Translations under genes and position numbers: made by a program
Assembly: GCA_005239585.1 (NCBI GenBank)
Contig: SBBU01000006.1
Span: 1-6,517 of the forward strand
Length of the DNA stretch: 6,517 nucleotides
Reading direction: 5' to 3'
From: Planctomycetaceae bacterium
GTDB lineage: Bacteria; Planctomycetota; MHYJ01; SBBU01
The notes under the pieces: model-generated
Seen by the model: only the letters and a program-made list of their open reading frames with translations
Database searches by the model: none
What the model was told of the DNA's origin: nothing
Shown: in pieces, positions 1 through 6,246 of the stretch
How the letters are laid out: each line of letters starts with the position of its first letter
Position numbering within the stretch: position 1 is the first letter of the stretch

Positions 1-1
1 G

Positions 2-106
2 TGGAGCCCCATCTATGAAAAAGCTCTCAAAATCAAGAAAAATTGGAGCAGTTTGAGTTCCTCTAAACAACAGGTTATCATTAGAATAAGTTATGAAATT
101 CAATAA
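2..106 (+). other. Possible 3' end of an upstream reading frame
   Basis: A frame is open from the window edge to a TAA at 104-106. It would encode 34 residues with many Lys, Ser and Ile and would overlap the start of the next gene by 14 bases. Another frame ends earlier, at the TGA at 52-54. Nothing in either peptide is recognisable, and the base composition does not mark one of them as coding. This is listed only because the gene that ends here, if there is one, must use one of these frames. Otherwise the first 92 bases are spacer. Confidence 0.15.
53..81 (+). promoter_or_regulatory. Possible sigma70-type promoter for the toxin-antitoxin-like pair
   Basis: TTGAGT at 53-58 and TATCAT at 76-81 are separated by 17 bases. 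They match the -35 consensus at 4 of 6 positions and the -10 consensus at 5 of 6. Transcription would begin only a few bases before the ATG at 93, giving a leaderless or nearly leaderless message. This fits the lack of a Shine-Dalgarno sequence before that ATG. It is inferred from consensus match only, and such matches are common in A+T-rich DNA. Confidence 0.27.
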
Positions 107-329
107 GGATCTTATCTGGGACTATGATCTTACTGAAAAGGACTTGGAAAGAGAGCAGGTGCGGGAATGGTACGTTGCAAGGGTAATAACCAAGGGGAAC
201 TGGAATGACATACACGACCTTGGGCTCGACATGATCAAAAAATACCTGCCAAAGGTCAAAATCCCCCAAAAACTCCGTGAGTTCTGGGAGTGGTATTTTA
301 CCCAAGGCGAGAAGCTATGTCGATCCTAA
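93..329 (+). CDS. Small DUF6922-like protein, probable antitoxin partner of the AbiEii-type gene
   Basis: A 78-residue acidic/basic, aromatic-rich protein. The N-terminal pattern of Trp-Asp-Tyr-Asp (residues 9-12), followed by a charged stretch, R-x-W-Y-x-A-R-V (about 24-31) and K-G-N-W-N-D-I (about 34-40), resembles the small DUF6922-type proteins encoded just before AbiEii-like nucleotidyltransferases. In these, a W/F-D-Y block is followed by an R-V-x-x-x-G-x-W-x-D block. No signal peptide or membrane segment is visible. The gene overlaps the next one by 13 bases (317-329), implying translational coupling and a joint function. The ATG at 93 has no Shine-Dalgarno sequence, but a promoter-like pair lies just upstream, so translation may be leaderless. 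In classic AbiE systems the partner is AbiEi, with a winged-helix domain; this protein is far too short for that. The antitoxin role is inferred from position, and the family assignment is from remembered pattern. Confidence 0.72.
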   Translation: MKFNKDLIWDYDLTEKDLEREQVREWYVARVITKGNWNDIHDLGLDMIKKYLPKVKIPQKLREFWEWYFTQGEKLCRS

Positions 330-985
330 ACGAATTGGAAAAAAAAACCATAGCCCTTGCATCCAAAACTCCGTTGATAAAAGACAATTTCTGGCTTGTA
401 GGTGGCACAACTCTGGCAGAATTTTATCTGCAACACAGATTATCAGAGGATATAGATTTTTTTACGGACAATAGGGATATATTCAGGGGTGCAATGTCTG
501 ATTTTGAATCGGCAGCTGATAAGGAAGGCTTTAGGATTGAAATCAAGAAAATGGGCGACACTTTCGCACGTATAGTTGCCACCGTTAACGACAAATCTAT
601 AAAACTGGAATTTGCGGTGGATGCAGGCTTTAGATACGGACCACCTGTTCTCTCTCCATATGGAATGAGAATAGAAAACAAAGTGGACATTTCATGCAAT
701 AAGATGTCCGCCTTGTACGATAGATTCGAACCAAAGGATTTCGTAGATGTCTATTTCATCCATAATGAGCTATTTAAACTGGACGATCTGATACCATGGA
801 CAAAAGAGAAGCATGGAGGTTTTGATAATTATATGCTATCCATATCATTAAAACAGGTAACTAATATCACCCACCTGCCTAAAATGCTCAAACATTTAGA
901 GCCAAAAGAGATGGAGAAGTTTTTTCTGGAGTACGCAGCACGCCTTGTGAAAGAACCCTTTGATGCCAGACCGTATGGCAAGTAG
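317..985 (+). CDS. AbiEii/AbiGii-type nucleotidyltransferase, probable toxin
   Basis: A 222-residue nucleotidyltransferase-fold protein. The signature is plain: V-G-G-T-T-L (residues 28-33), then H-R-L-S-E-D-I-D-F-F (40-49), the G-G...D-x-D pattern in which D45 and D47 would bind metal and nucleotide. A second block, N-K-M-S-A-L-Y-D-R-F-E-P-K-D-F-V-D (about 128-144), with K129, D135 and D141, matches the conserved K...D-R...K-D-x-x-D segment of the AbiEii family. Members transfer nucleotides to RNA (tRNA in studied cases) and act as toxins in type IV toxin-antitoxin or phage-abortive systems. The C-terminal third is helical. At 222 residues it is shorter than lactococcal AbiEii, about 300, but in the range of compact members. 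An ATG at 290 would add nine residues (M-V-F-Y-P-R-R-E-A) and deepen the overlap. The ATG at 317 is preferred because family members begin close to the helix before the GG motif. It overlaps the upstream gene by 13 bases. The toxin role is inferred from family and context. Confidence 0.88.
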   Translation: MSILNELEKKTIALASKTPLIKDNFWLVGGTTLAEFYLQHRLSEDIDFFTDNRDIFRGAMSDFESAADKEGFRIEIKKMGDTFARIVATVNDKSIKLEFAVDAGFRYGPPVLSPYGMRIENKVDISCNKMSALYDRFEPKDFVDVYFIHNELFKLDDLIPWTKEKHGGFDNYMLSISLKQVTNITHLPKMLKHLEPKEMEKFFLEYAARLVKEPFDARPYGK

Positions 986-1026
986 AAGAGGAACAACTAT
1001 TTATTGAATAACGATCTGATAACCTC

Positions 1027-1038
1027 CTAGGATCCTAG
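1027..1038. repeat. Perfect 12-base palindrome in the spacer after the toxin-like gene
   Basis: CTAGGATCCTAG reads the same on both strands. It lies in the 230-base A+T-rich gap (986-1215) between the AbiEii-like gene and the GH38 gene. It is not followed by a T-tract, so it is not a clear intrinsic terminator. One or two palindromes of this length are expected by chance in a window of this size. The rest of the gap holds no gene; it contains TTAATTAATTA-type sequence near 1147 and, close to its end, the Shine-Dalgarno of the next gene. Confidence 0.3.
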
Positions 1039-1215
1039 ATCCTTGTGTTTCATAAGAAAAACATCTAGTTTCTTCAAATCCAAAGTTGGTGTGAATATCC
1101 AAAATTCCAATAATATGTTTTTGTTCTCTAAGGTGATAGCACCCAGTTAATTAATTATTCTACATACTCCTTTTATCTTGACAGCGAGGACAAAGTGTGT
1201 TAAAGGATTGGCCAC

Positions 1216-4131
1216 ATGGCTGATCTCAAGGCGCTCCACGTTATCCAGCACTGGCATGGTGGGATCTCGTGGTTTCTGGATGAGCGGGAAGAATCGCAGA
1301 GAAGCGCAATGCTTTTCAAGGTTGCAGTAGATTATGTGTTGAAGCATCCGGGATCTACCTTTGTAATGGATCAAGTGCCGCTGATCAGGGCCTATCTGGA
1401 TCGATTTCCTGATGATCTTCCAGTTGTACGACGTCTGATCGATGAAGGCAGGATTGAGCTGGTTAATGGGTTCTATCACGAGGCGGATTGTAACCTGCCC
1501 GGAGGGGAAGGCCTTGTGCGTCAGGGAATATATGGTCAAAGATGGAATGAAAAAACATTTGGCCGGCGCGCAAAAATCTCATGGCAAATAGATCCGTTTG
1601 GCTTTCCGGCCAGTCTCCCGCAGATCCTGAAGGAATGCGACATGCATGGTTTTGTCTTTGAGCGTGGCGCCCCTTTTCTTTCCCTGCAGCAAAGCGAATT
1701 TTTATGGCGTGGACTGGATGGAACCTCTATTCTCGCACATTGGATGCCCTATGAGTATCCTGCCGGGTGCCAACTTGGAATGACAAACAATTTGCAGAAA
1801 GAATTTGAATTCGTTCGGACCCTAGTCAACAGACTAGGCAAGTTTGCAGCAACAGAAAATGCACTTTGCCCGGTTGGTCATGACTTTAGTGAACCAAATC
1901 CCTGCATGAAAAGTGTAGTTGATGCCTGGAATGTTGAGAATCCGAACATGTCGCTTAGTTTCTCAACACCCTCTGCGTTTTTCAATTCATTACAAGGCAG
2001 GGATCTTCCTACAGTAGAGCGTGATTTTAATCCTATCTTCCCCGGTTGCTACAGTTTCAGGATACATCTGAAACAGCTCTATCGAGCCTGTGAAAATGGT
2101 CTGATGTCATTGGAAAAACTTGCTGTTATGGCGAAAAAGACTCTTAACCTTGATGTAGAGTGGGAAAACTTGTTGCTGAACCAGTTTCATGATGCTATCA
2201 CTGGTTGCGGTTGCGATAGAATCTATCCGATTCAGGAACGTCGATATAATCAGGTCAGAGAGACTATAAATACCGCTTCTGTCGCCTGCGCCAACGAGAT
2301 AGCAGGTTCAATCAGACACACACAATCTGGTGAGCCTGTGGTAGTCTTTAATACGCTTTCATGGGAGCGATCTGAACTGGTAATGCTTGATAAATTTCCT
2401 GAACCGTGCCGAGTCGTTGATGTTGAAGGCAAAGAGATTCCGGTTCAGCGACTGGGCAACAAGCTGGCCTTTATTGCACGGGTTCCATCAATGGGCTACA
2501 CAACATACTATCTGCAGAATACTGCCTCGAGGGAGGACCCTAATGAGCAGGCAGCCCAGTTTTTAAAGACGGATGAGTTTGCTGTTGTTTTGGACAATGA
2601 AGGAGACATTTCGCAGATCAATGATCTTAGAGATGGACAGAAACTTTTAAATACAGATTGGAAGTCGAACCATGCACATACAGCAGGTATCTTTCCCCGT
2701 GCCCATGAAAATGGTCAGATCATCAATCATCCATATCAGCTTACACATGTGAGAATTCCACTTGACCATGTCCCAAAATCAATGACGCTTCCAAATCACC
2801 CGGATGTCAAGCTCATGGCTGCAACAGTTGGCAAGACTCCTGTGGAGCTACCATATAACGAAGATGGGATTTCGTGGGATAGCAACAAATTGGATGGAAA
2901 TCTGCGGGCATCCAGCGCTAATTATGTCATCTACACCTATCCGGTCTCGTTGAGGGCAGATGATCTGCCTCAAAACAGAAAGCTTTACTGCCACCATGAT
3001 GGACAAGTATTTAAATTAGGCCCATATGATGACGGCGCTAAAAACATGTTATCATGCCTTGGTCAAACAATTCCTCTCTCAGGCGACGGGGACCTTCATC
3101 TTCTTTTTCTATGTGTGCTTCCTTCAGTCGATAATTTTTCAGGTTCCTGTATTCTTCACTTTGAGAAGGAAGAGATTACGGTCCCAATAGAACTCGTATT
3201 TTGGCGCGACTCGGCTCTCCCCCCGATTGAACAGCCAAATGGAAACCAGATTTCAGTATATTCAGACCAAGGACATGCCTACTGGTCGATGATTGGAAAA
3301 CAGGTGGCATCGACTCGTAACGCCTCCAGCAAAATAAGACTTGGCAAAGGAAGTGTTTTGACACGTGCCGAGATTACAGGTGAGATTGATGGCTCGCCTG
3401 TTATTCGTGAGATCATCATCCCGCACGGGCTGGGTAAAATCTTGTTCAGGACGACGATTGATTGGCGGGGAGTCGACCGTACGGTCTATGTCCATTTTCC
3501 ATTTGTTGGGGAAGGGAGATGGACCCATGAGGTTCCGTATGGGGTGCAGGAGCGGCCGGATGGACATTGGCCAGTTCAAAACTGGATCGATTGGGGAACC
3601 GATCAGCATGGTGTGACACTGGTAAACAAGGGACTAGCTGATCACTGGACATGCAAAGGGCAGGCAATTTTAACTTTACTTCGTTCAGTGGGCAGAACGG
3701 TATTCGGAGAGGAGCTTTCACGTACAGGCATGGCCCATGGGCGCCACATATTTGAATATGCCCTTGTACCAAGAAACCAGCCTTGGCTGAATTCCAAGAC
3801 TTTTAGGGCAGGGTGGGAACTGAACACACCGCTTGTTGTAGCGCTCGGGTCAGGTGGTGGAGAGGCTCCAGCGCGCAAATCATATGCGTCGATTGACGAC
3901 ACGGCAATGATAACAGTTTGGAACGGTGATCAGGTTAGGTTGTGGTCGTTGGCTGAAGGGAAGATATCCCTGAGTTTGGAGGGTTGGCAACGTGCAGATC
4001 ACGTTAACGCACTAGGCGATTTCAAGGCATCTTGCCCCGCAACAAATGGTGTGTTTCAGCTCAATGCCCGCCCCGGCGAACTCATAACGCTTGCATTTCA
4101 AAATGGTAACGTCACACTTGTAAAAAAATGA
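1216..4131 (+). CDS. Glycoside hydrolase family 38, alpha-mannosidase-like protein with an altered zinc site
   Basis: A 971-residue protein with the GH38 architecture: N-terminal catalytic barrel (about 1-270), middle three-helix domain (about 275-365) and a long C-terminal beta-sandwich region (about 370-971). GH38 enzymes are retaining, zinc-dependent alpha-mannosidases. Seen here: the E-A-D-C-N-L-P-G-G-E-G-L-V-R-Q block (about 88-102); W-Q-I-D-P-F-G with the nucleophile D126; G-H-D-F with the likely acid/base D223; N-Q-F-H-D-A-I-T-G with the zinc ligand H325. The first zinc motif, normally H-x-H-x-D-x-x-W, reads H-W-H-G-G-I-S-W (12-19). H14 is kept but the ligand Asp is Gly16, and the residue after DPFG is Phe instead of the usual His. 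No signal peptide or membrane segment is visible, so it is probably cytoplasmic. AAAGGA at 1202-1207, eight bases before the ATG, supports the start. The gene is visibly richer in G+C than both flanking modules and has no carbohydrate-gene neighbour. It may be active with changed metal binding or may have diverged in substrate. Family assignment is secure; activity is not. Confidence 0.93.
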   Translation: MADLKALHVIQHWHGGISWFLDEREESQRSAMLFKVAVDYVLKHPGSTFVMDQVPLIRAYLDRFPDDLPVVRRLIDEGRIELVNGFYHEADCNLPGGEGLVRQGIYGQRWNEKTFGRRAKISWQIDPFGFPASLPQILKECDMHGFVFERGAPFLSLQQSEFLWRGLDGTSILAHWMPYEYPAGCQLGMTNNLQKEFEFVRTLVNRLGKFAATENALCPVGHDFSEPNPCMKSVVDAWNVENPNMSLSFSTPSAFFNSLQGRDLPTVERDFNPIFPGCYSFRIHLKQLYRACENGLMSLEKLAVMAKKTLNLDVEWENLLLNQFHDAITGCGCDRIYPIQERRYNQVRETINTASVACANEIAGSIRHTQSGEPVVVFNTLSWERSELVMLDKFPEPCRVVDVEGKEIPVQRLGNKLAFIARVPSMGYTTYYLQNTASREDPNEQAAQFLKTDEFAVVLDNEGDISQINDLRDGQKLLNTDWKSNHAHTAGIFPRAHENGQIINHPYQLTHVRIPLDHVPKSMTLPNHPDVKLMAATVGKTPVELPYNEDGISWDSNKLDGNLRASSANYVIYTYPVSLRADDLPQNRKLYCHHDGQVFKLGPYDDGAKNMLSCLGQTIPLSGDGDLHLLFLCVLPSVDNFSGSCILHFEKEEITVPIELVFWRDSALPPIEQPNGNQISVYSDQGHAYWSMIGKQVASTRNASSKIRLGKGSVLTRAEITGEIDGSPVIREIIIPHGLGKILFRTTIDWRGVDRTVYVHFPFVGEGRWTHEVPYGVQERPDGHWPVQNWIDWGTDQHGVTLVNKGLADHWTCKGQAILTLLRSVGRTVFGEELSRTGMAHGRHIFEYALVPRNQPWLNSKTFRAGWELNTPLVVALGSGGGEAPARKSYASIDDTAMITVWNGDQVRLWSLAEGKISLSLEGWQRADHVNALGDFKASCPATNGVFQLNARPGELITLAFQNGNVTLVKK

Positions 4132-4159
4132 TTGACATCACAATACACAATGCAAGAAT
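4132..4159 (+). promoter_or_regulatory. Possible promoter of the restriction-modification operon
   Basis: A perfect -35 hexamer, TTGACA, lies at 4132-4137, directly after the stop codon of the GH38 gene. It is followed after 16 bases by AAGAAT (4154-4159), which matches 4 of 6 of the -10 consensus. The start site would be near 4166, leaving a leader of about 35 bases. A second -10-like CATAAT lies at 4185-4190 without a convincing -35. The 68-base gap shows no intrinsic terminator, so read-through from the GH38 gene is also possible. Confidence 0.35.
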
Positions 4160-4199
4160 GATGCTGAGCCAAAAGCTGAAAAGCCATAATTGTTATTAA

Positions 4200-4829
4200 A
4201 TGCTAAAGCCGTTATTGATATTTGAAGATCAAAAACTTGTTAAAAGTATTAGAAATAAATTGCCATATCTGTTTCAATTAGCCGAACTAGAAAGCTCTAG
4301 AGCTGGCAAGACAGGTATGGAAGTAGGTTCGCTTCGTGAGAGAATCATAATAGCATTGCTCATCTATAAATTTGGAGGAGCCAACGTTGAAACAGATATC
4401 CCTATTACAGAAGCAGAGGTTGATGTAAGATTATATAGGAGACCTGTTTCTATAAAGACTATTACTGGGACAGGTTTTTCAGGGGTCAAATTAATGTGGA
4501 CTGTGGATCCGTATAAGGCAAGGGAGTTTCGAGATGGTTACGAGCCAAATTGTGATATGTTACTCGTTCACATCAGGTGGGGAGATATTGGTGGTTTTTA
4601 CTACATACCTATTGAAGCACAGAAAAAGGTTTTTAAAGATATTGGAAAGAAAAGTTATATAAAGCTTCCAAAACCAGGTACCAATCCACGAGGTGTGGAA
4701 ATTACCTCAGAGGCTCTTACAAGGTTGGTAATGAGTAGAGGTGTCAAAATGATCGAAATAGCTTGGAATAGATCAGAAATAAACTATAATCCATATAAAA
4801 GATGGATCGACTATTGGAGGGATGAATAG
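4200..4829 (+). CDS. ThaI-like type II restriction endonuclease (predicted CGCG specificity)
   Basis: A 209-residue protein that resembles the ThaI restriction endonuclease family along its whole length, including the blocks around E-S-S-R-A-G-K-T-G-M-E-V-G-S-L-R-E-R (about 30-48), N-V-E-T-D-I-P-I-T-E-A-E-V-D-V (62-76), S-I-K-T-I-T-G (84-90), P-K-P-G-T-N-P-R-G-V-E-I (about 158-169) and the Y-N-P-Y-K-R-W-I-D-Y-W tail. ThaI from Thermoplasma cuts CGCG to leave blunt ends. A PD-(D/E)xK-type centre can be placed at D75 and the S-I-K ending in K86, with E41 or E47 in the preceding helix as a further acidic residue. The ATG at 4200 has no Shine-Dalgarno sequence, so translation is probably weak. 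The stop codon abuts the ATG of the methyltransferase gene, which confirms an operon. Family assignment rests on remembered family sequence. The CGCG specificity is inferred and could differ in a diverged member. Confidence 0.85.
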   Translation: MLKPLLIFEDQKLVKSIRNKLPYLFQLAELESSRAGKTGMEVGSLRERIIIALLIYKFGGANVETDIPITEAEVDVRLYRRPVSIKTITGTGFSGVKLMWTVDPYKAREFRDGYEPNCDMLLVHIRWGDIGGFYYIPIEAQKKVFKDIGKKSYIKLPKPGTNPRGVEITSEALTRLVMSRGVKMIEIAWNRSEINYNPYKRWIDYWRDE

Positions 4830-5786
4830 ATGGGGGCGAACACTAAGGCTAAAGGTACAAAAACTAGTTCATTCGGGTCACCTGGAAGAATAAACCACGA
4901 CTCTAGCTCTTTCTATGGAAGCAAATTATATGATGGTCTACCAAAAGAAAAGGTGGTTAATTATGTAGAGAATCAAATCCCAGCGCATTTGTTAAATACA
5001 ATTTTTTGCAATACATCTGAAGTAATGCAGGAATTACCAGATAATAGTGTGCATTTGATGGTAACATCGCCTCCGTATAATGTAGGGAAGGAGTATGATA
5101 AAAATTTAACACTGAAGGAATATAGATCATTTTTAAAAAAAGTATGGTCAGAAACATACAGAATTCTTGTTGCTGGTGGTAGGGCATGTATAAACGTGGC
5201 AAATTTAGGAAGAAAGCCTTATATTCCGTTAGCTACCTTCGTCGTAGAGGACATGCTAGATCTAGGCTTTTTAATGAGAGGAGAGATTATCTGGAACAAA
5301 GCTTCAAGTGGTAGCCCATCTACTGCATGGGGGAGTTGGCTTTCTGCCAAGAATCCGATTCTCAGGGACATTCATGAATATATCTTGATATTCTCTAAAG
5401 ATATTTTTAAAAGAGAAAGCAAAAGTCGTGAGTCTACCATTTCCCGCGATGAGTTTCTGACCTTTACAAAGAGCATTTGGACGTTTTCTGCTGAATCTGC
5501 AAGAAGGGTTGGTCACCCTGCGCCATTCCCGATCGAGTTACCATATCGTTTGATACAACTTTACACCTTCAAAGGAGAGATTATCCTTGATCCATTTATC
5601 GGTAGTGGACAAACAGCCTTGGCTGCTCTAAAAACTGGGCGTAACTATGTGGGGTATGATGTTAGTGACCAATACGTAAGATTAGCCCAAAAGCGCATAT
5701 CTGAGGCTAACGCAAATTTAACTGCTCCCGAGTTATTTGGTTCAGGACGGGCAGGTGGTATGGGATGTCGCCCCAAAGGGGCGTAG
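4830..5786 (+). CDS. DNA methyltransferase, beta class, TSPPY type (predicted N4-cytosine)
   Basis: A 318-residue S-adenosylmethionine-dependent DNA methyltransferase, the protective partner of the endonuclease. Catalytic motif IV, T-S-P-P-Y (residues 79-83), comes first; the cofactor-binding motif I, D-P-F-I-G-S-G-Q-T (254-262), lies near the C-terminus, preceded by G-H-P-A-P-F-P-I-E-L-P and followed by N-Y-V-G-Y-D. This order defines the beta class. TSPPY is typical of N4-cytosine enzymes; if the target is CGCG, which has no A, the product must be N4-methylcytosine. Target recognition probably lies between the motifs (about 140-235). The first 45 residues are Gly/Ser/Lys-rich and probably disordered. 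The ATG directly follows the endonuclease stop, with GGAGG at 4816-4820 nine bases upstream, far better than the endonuclease start. The last ten residues (G-G-M-G-C-R-P-K-G-A) are encoded by a repeat that recurs at 6226-6246, so the natural C-terminus may have been replaced. The catalytic domain is intact. Confidence 0.93.
   Translation: MGANTKAKGTKTSSFGSPGRINHDSSSFYGSKLYDGLPKEKVVNYVENQIPAHLLNTIFCNTSEVMQELPDNSVHLMVTSPPYNVGKEYDKNLTLKEYRSFLKKVWSETYRILVAGGRACINVANLGRKPYIPLATFVVEDMLDLGFLMRGEIIWNKASSGSPSTAWGSWLSAKNPILRDIHEYILIFSKDIFKRESKSRESTISRDEFLTFTKSIWTFSAESARRVGHPAPFPIELPYRLIQLYTFKGEIILDPFIGSGQTALAALKTGRNYVGYDVSDQYVRLAQKRISEANANLTAPELFGSGRAGGMGCRPKGA
5755..5775 (+). repeat. First copy of a 21-base direct repeat, inside the methyltransferase 3' end
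   Basis: Nineteen of 21 bases are identical to 6226-6246, the last 14 of them without mismatch (GGGATGTCGCCCCA). The two differences are adjacent (AT here, GC in the second copy). In this copy the sequence is translated as the last residues of the methyltransferase, and it runs into the hairpin at 5769-5783. A 14-base exact match by chance is unlikely in a window of this length (expected well below one), so common origin is the better reading. Confidence 0.65.
5769..5783 (+). other. GC-rich hairpin at the end of the methyltransferase gene
   Basis: CGCCCC (5769-5774), loop AAA, GGGGCG (5778-5783): a perfect six-pair G-C stem ending just before the TAG stop. It could stall or end transcription, but there is no run of T after it, so it is not a standard intrinsic terminator. 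It might equally protect the 3' end of the operon mRNA or be part of the repeated element that starts at 5755. Confidence 0.4.
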
Positions 5787-5818
5787 CAAAAGGTCATCAA
5801 AAAGTGTAAGATAATGAT

Positions 5819-6079
5819 ATGGTGATTACCAAGCAAATGGCTGCCGGTAAGATTGCTGCCTATCTCCATCACAACATCTCACTGGCACAACTGGTGGATT
5901 GGGCTGAGAATGCCATGATGGAAGGTGAATTTGCCGAGAGCGGTACGAATGCCTTGAGCACCGTCGTGTCGCGCCTTGGGGTAGCGGACGTGCGTGCCTT
6001 TGGCCTTACATGGGAAGACTGTGAGCAACTACTCAAGCAGCTTGGCTACACAGCCCGTGTGGACATTATTGCTTCCTGA
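5819..6079 (+). CDS. Conserved-looking hypothetical protein, 86 residues
   Basis: The protein has the look of a real, folded, mainly helical domain: an N-terminal helix with the I-T-K-x-x-A-A-G-K-I-A-A-Y-L pattern (3-16), S-L-A-Q-L-V-D-W-A-E-N-A-M-M-E-G (21-36), then V-S-R-L-G-V-A-D-V-R-A-F-G-L-T-W-E-D-C (50-68) and a final helix plus short strand. I recall similar small hypothetical proteins with the L-V-D-W-A-E-N-A-M and D-V-R-A-F-G-L-x-W-E-D motifs scattered in environmental bacteria, but know no function and give none. No catalytic motif, membrane segment or signal peptide is visible. It starts 32 bases after the methyltransferase stop. The ATG at 5819 lacks a good Shine-Dalgarno sequence; the ATG at 5837 would remove six conserved-looking residues. 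Base composition is richer in G+C than the restriction genes, and the gene sits between two copies of the 21-base repeat, suggesting separate acquisition. Confidence 0.72.
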   Translation: MVITKQMAAGKIAAYLHHNISLAQLVDWAENAMMEGEFAESGTNALSTVVSRLGVADVRAFGLTWEDCEQLLKQLGYTARVDIIAS

Positions 6080-6195
6080 TCCTCACCCCTTACGAAATCG
6101 ACCACGTTTTGTCCAAGTGCTACACAATTATATTTGGCGGGAACTCCCTGCCTGTAAAGACGTGGGTATCTATTGTTGGCACTCGGTAGATTTTG

Positions 6196-6236
6196 TCCCG
6201 CAACGAAAGCCACGGGTTTATTCGTGTGGTGCGGGA
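6196..6236 (+). repeat. Bulged hairpin (inverted repeat)
   Basis: TCCCGCA (6196-6202) pairs with TGCGGGA (6230-6236), and the directly adjacent ACGAA (6203-6207) pairs with TTCGT (6221-6225). The four-base bulge GTGG (6226-6229) is on the 3' side only, and the loop is 13 bases. In total 12 Watson-Crick pairs are available, with a possible G-U pair below. The 3' arm overlaps the second copy of the 21-base repeat, so in this copy the repeat is part of a larger fold. Confidence 0.6.
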
Positions 6237-6246
6237 TGTCGCCCCA
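6226..6246 (+). repeat. Second copy of the 21-base direct repeat
   Basis: It matches 5755-5775 at 19 of 21 positions. Here it is not within an obvious gene, but read in the frame used by the methyltransferase it gives G-A-G-C-R-P, close to the G-M-G-C-R-P of that protein. It is followed by ACGAAGAGGGG, in which the short hairpin seen after the first copy is loosened. The pair brackets the 86-residue hypothetical gene. Confidence 0.65.

Noticed and set aside
290..316. Upstream ATG at 290 as the start of the AbiEii-like gene
   Set aside because: It adds nine residues unlike the family N-terminus and deepens the overlap with the preceding gene to 40 bases; the ATG at 317 is the more natural coupled start.
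1178..1206. TTGACA (1178-1183) with TAAAGG (1201-1206) after 17 bases as the GH38 promoter
   Set aside because: The -10 match is only 3 of 6, and transcription would begin at about the start codon, destroying the good Shine-Dalgarno AAAGGA at 1202-1207.
1147..1539. 130-residue open frame on the minus strand
   Set aside because: It lies mostly antisense to the conserved catalytic domain of the GH38 gene and has no recognisable protein pattern; it is a shadow frame.
5769..5783. Intrinsic terminator for the restriction-modification operon
   Set aside because: The stem is strong but no T-tract follows, so it is listed only as a hairpin.
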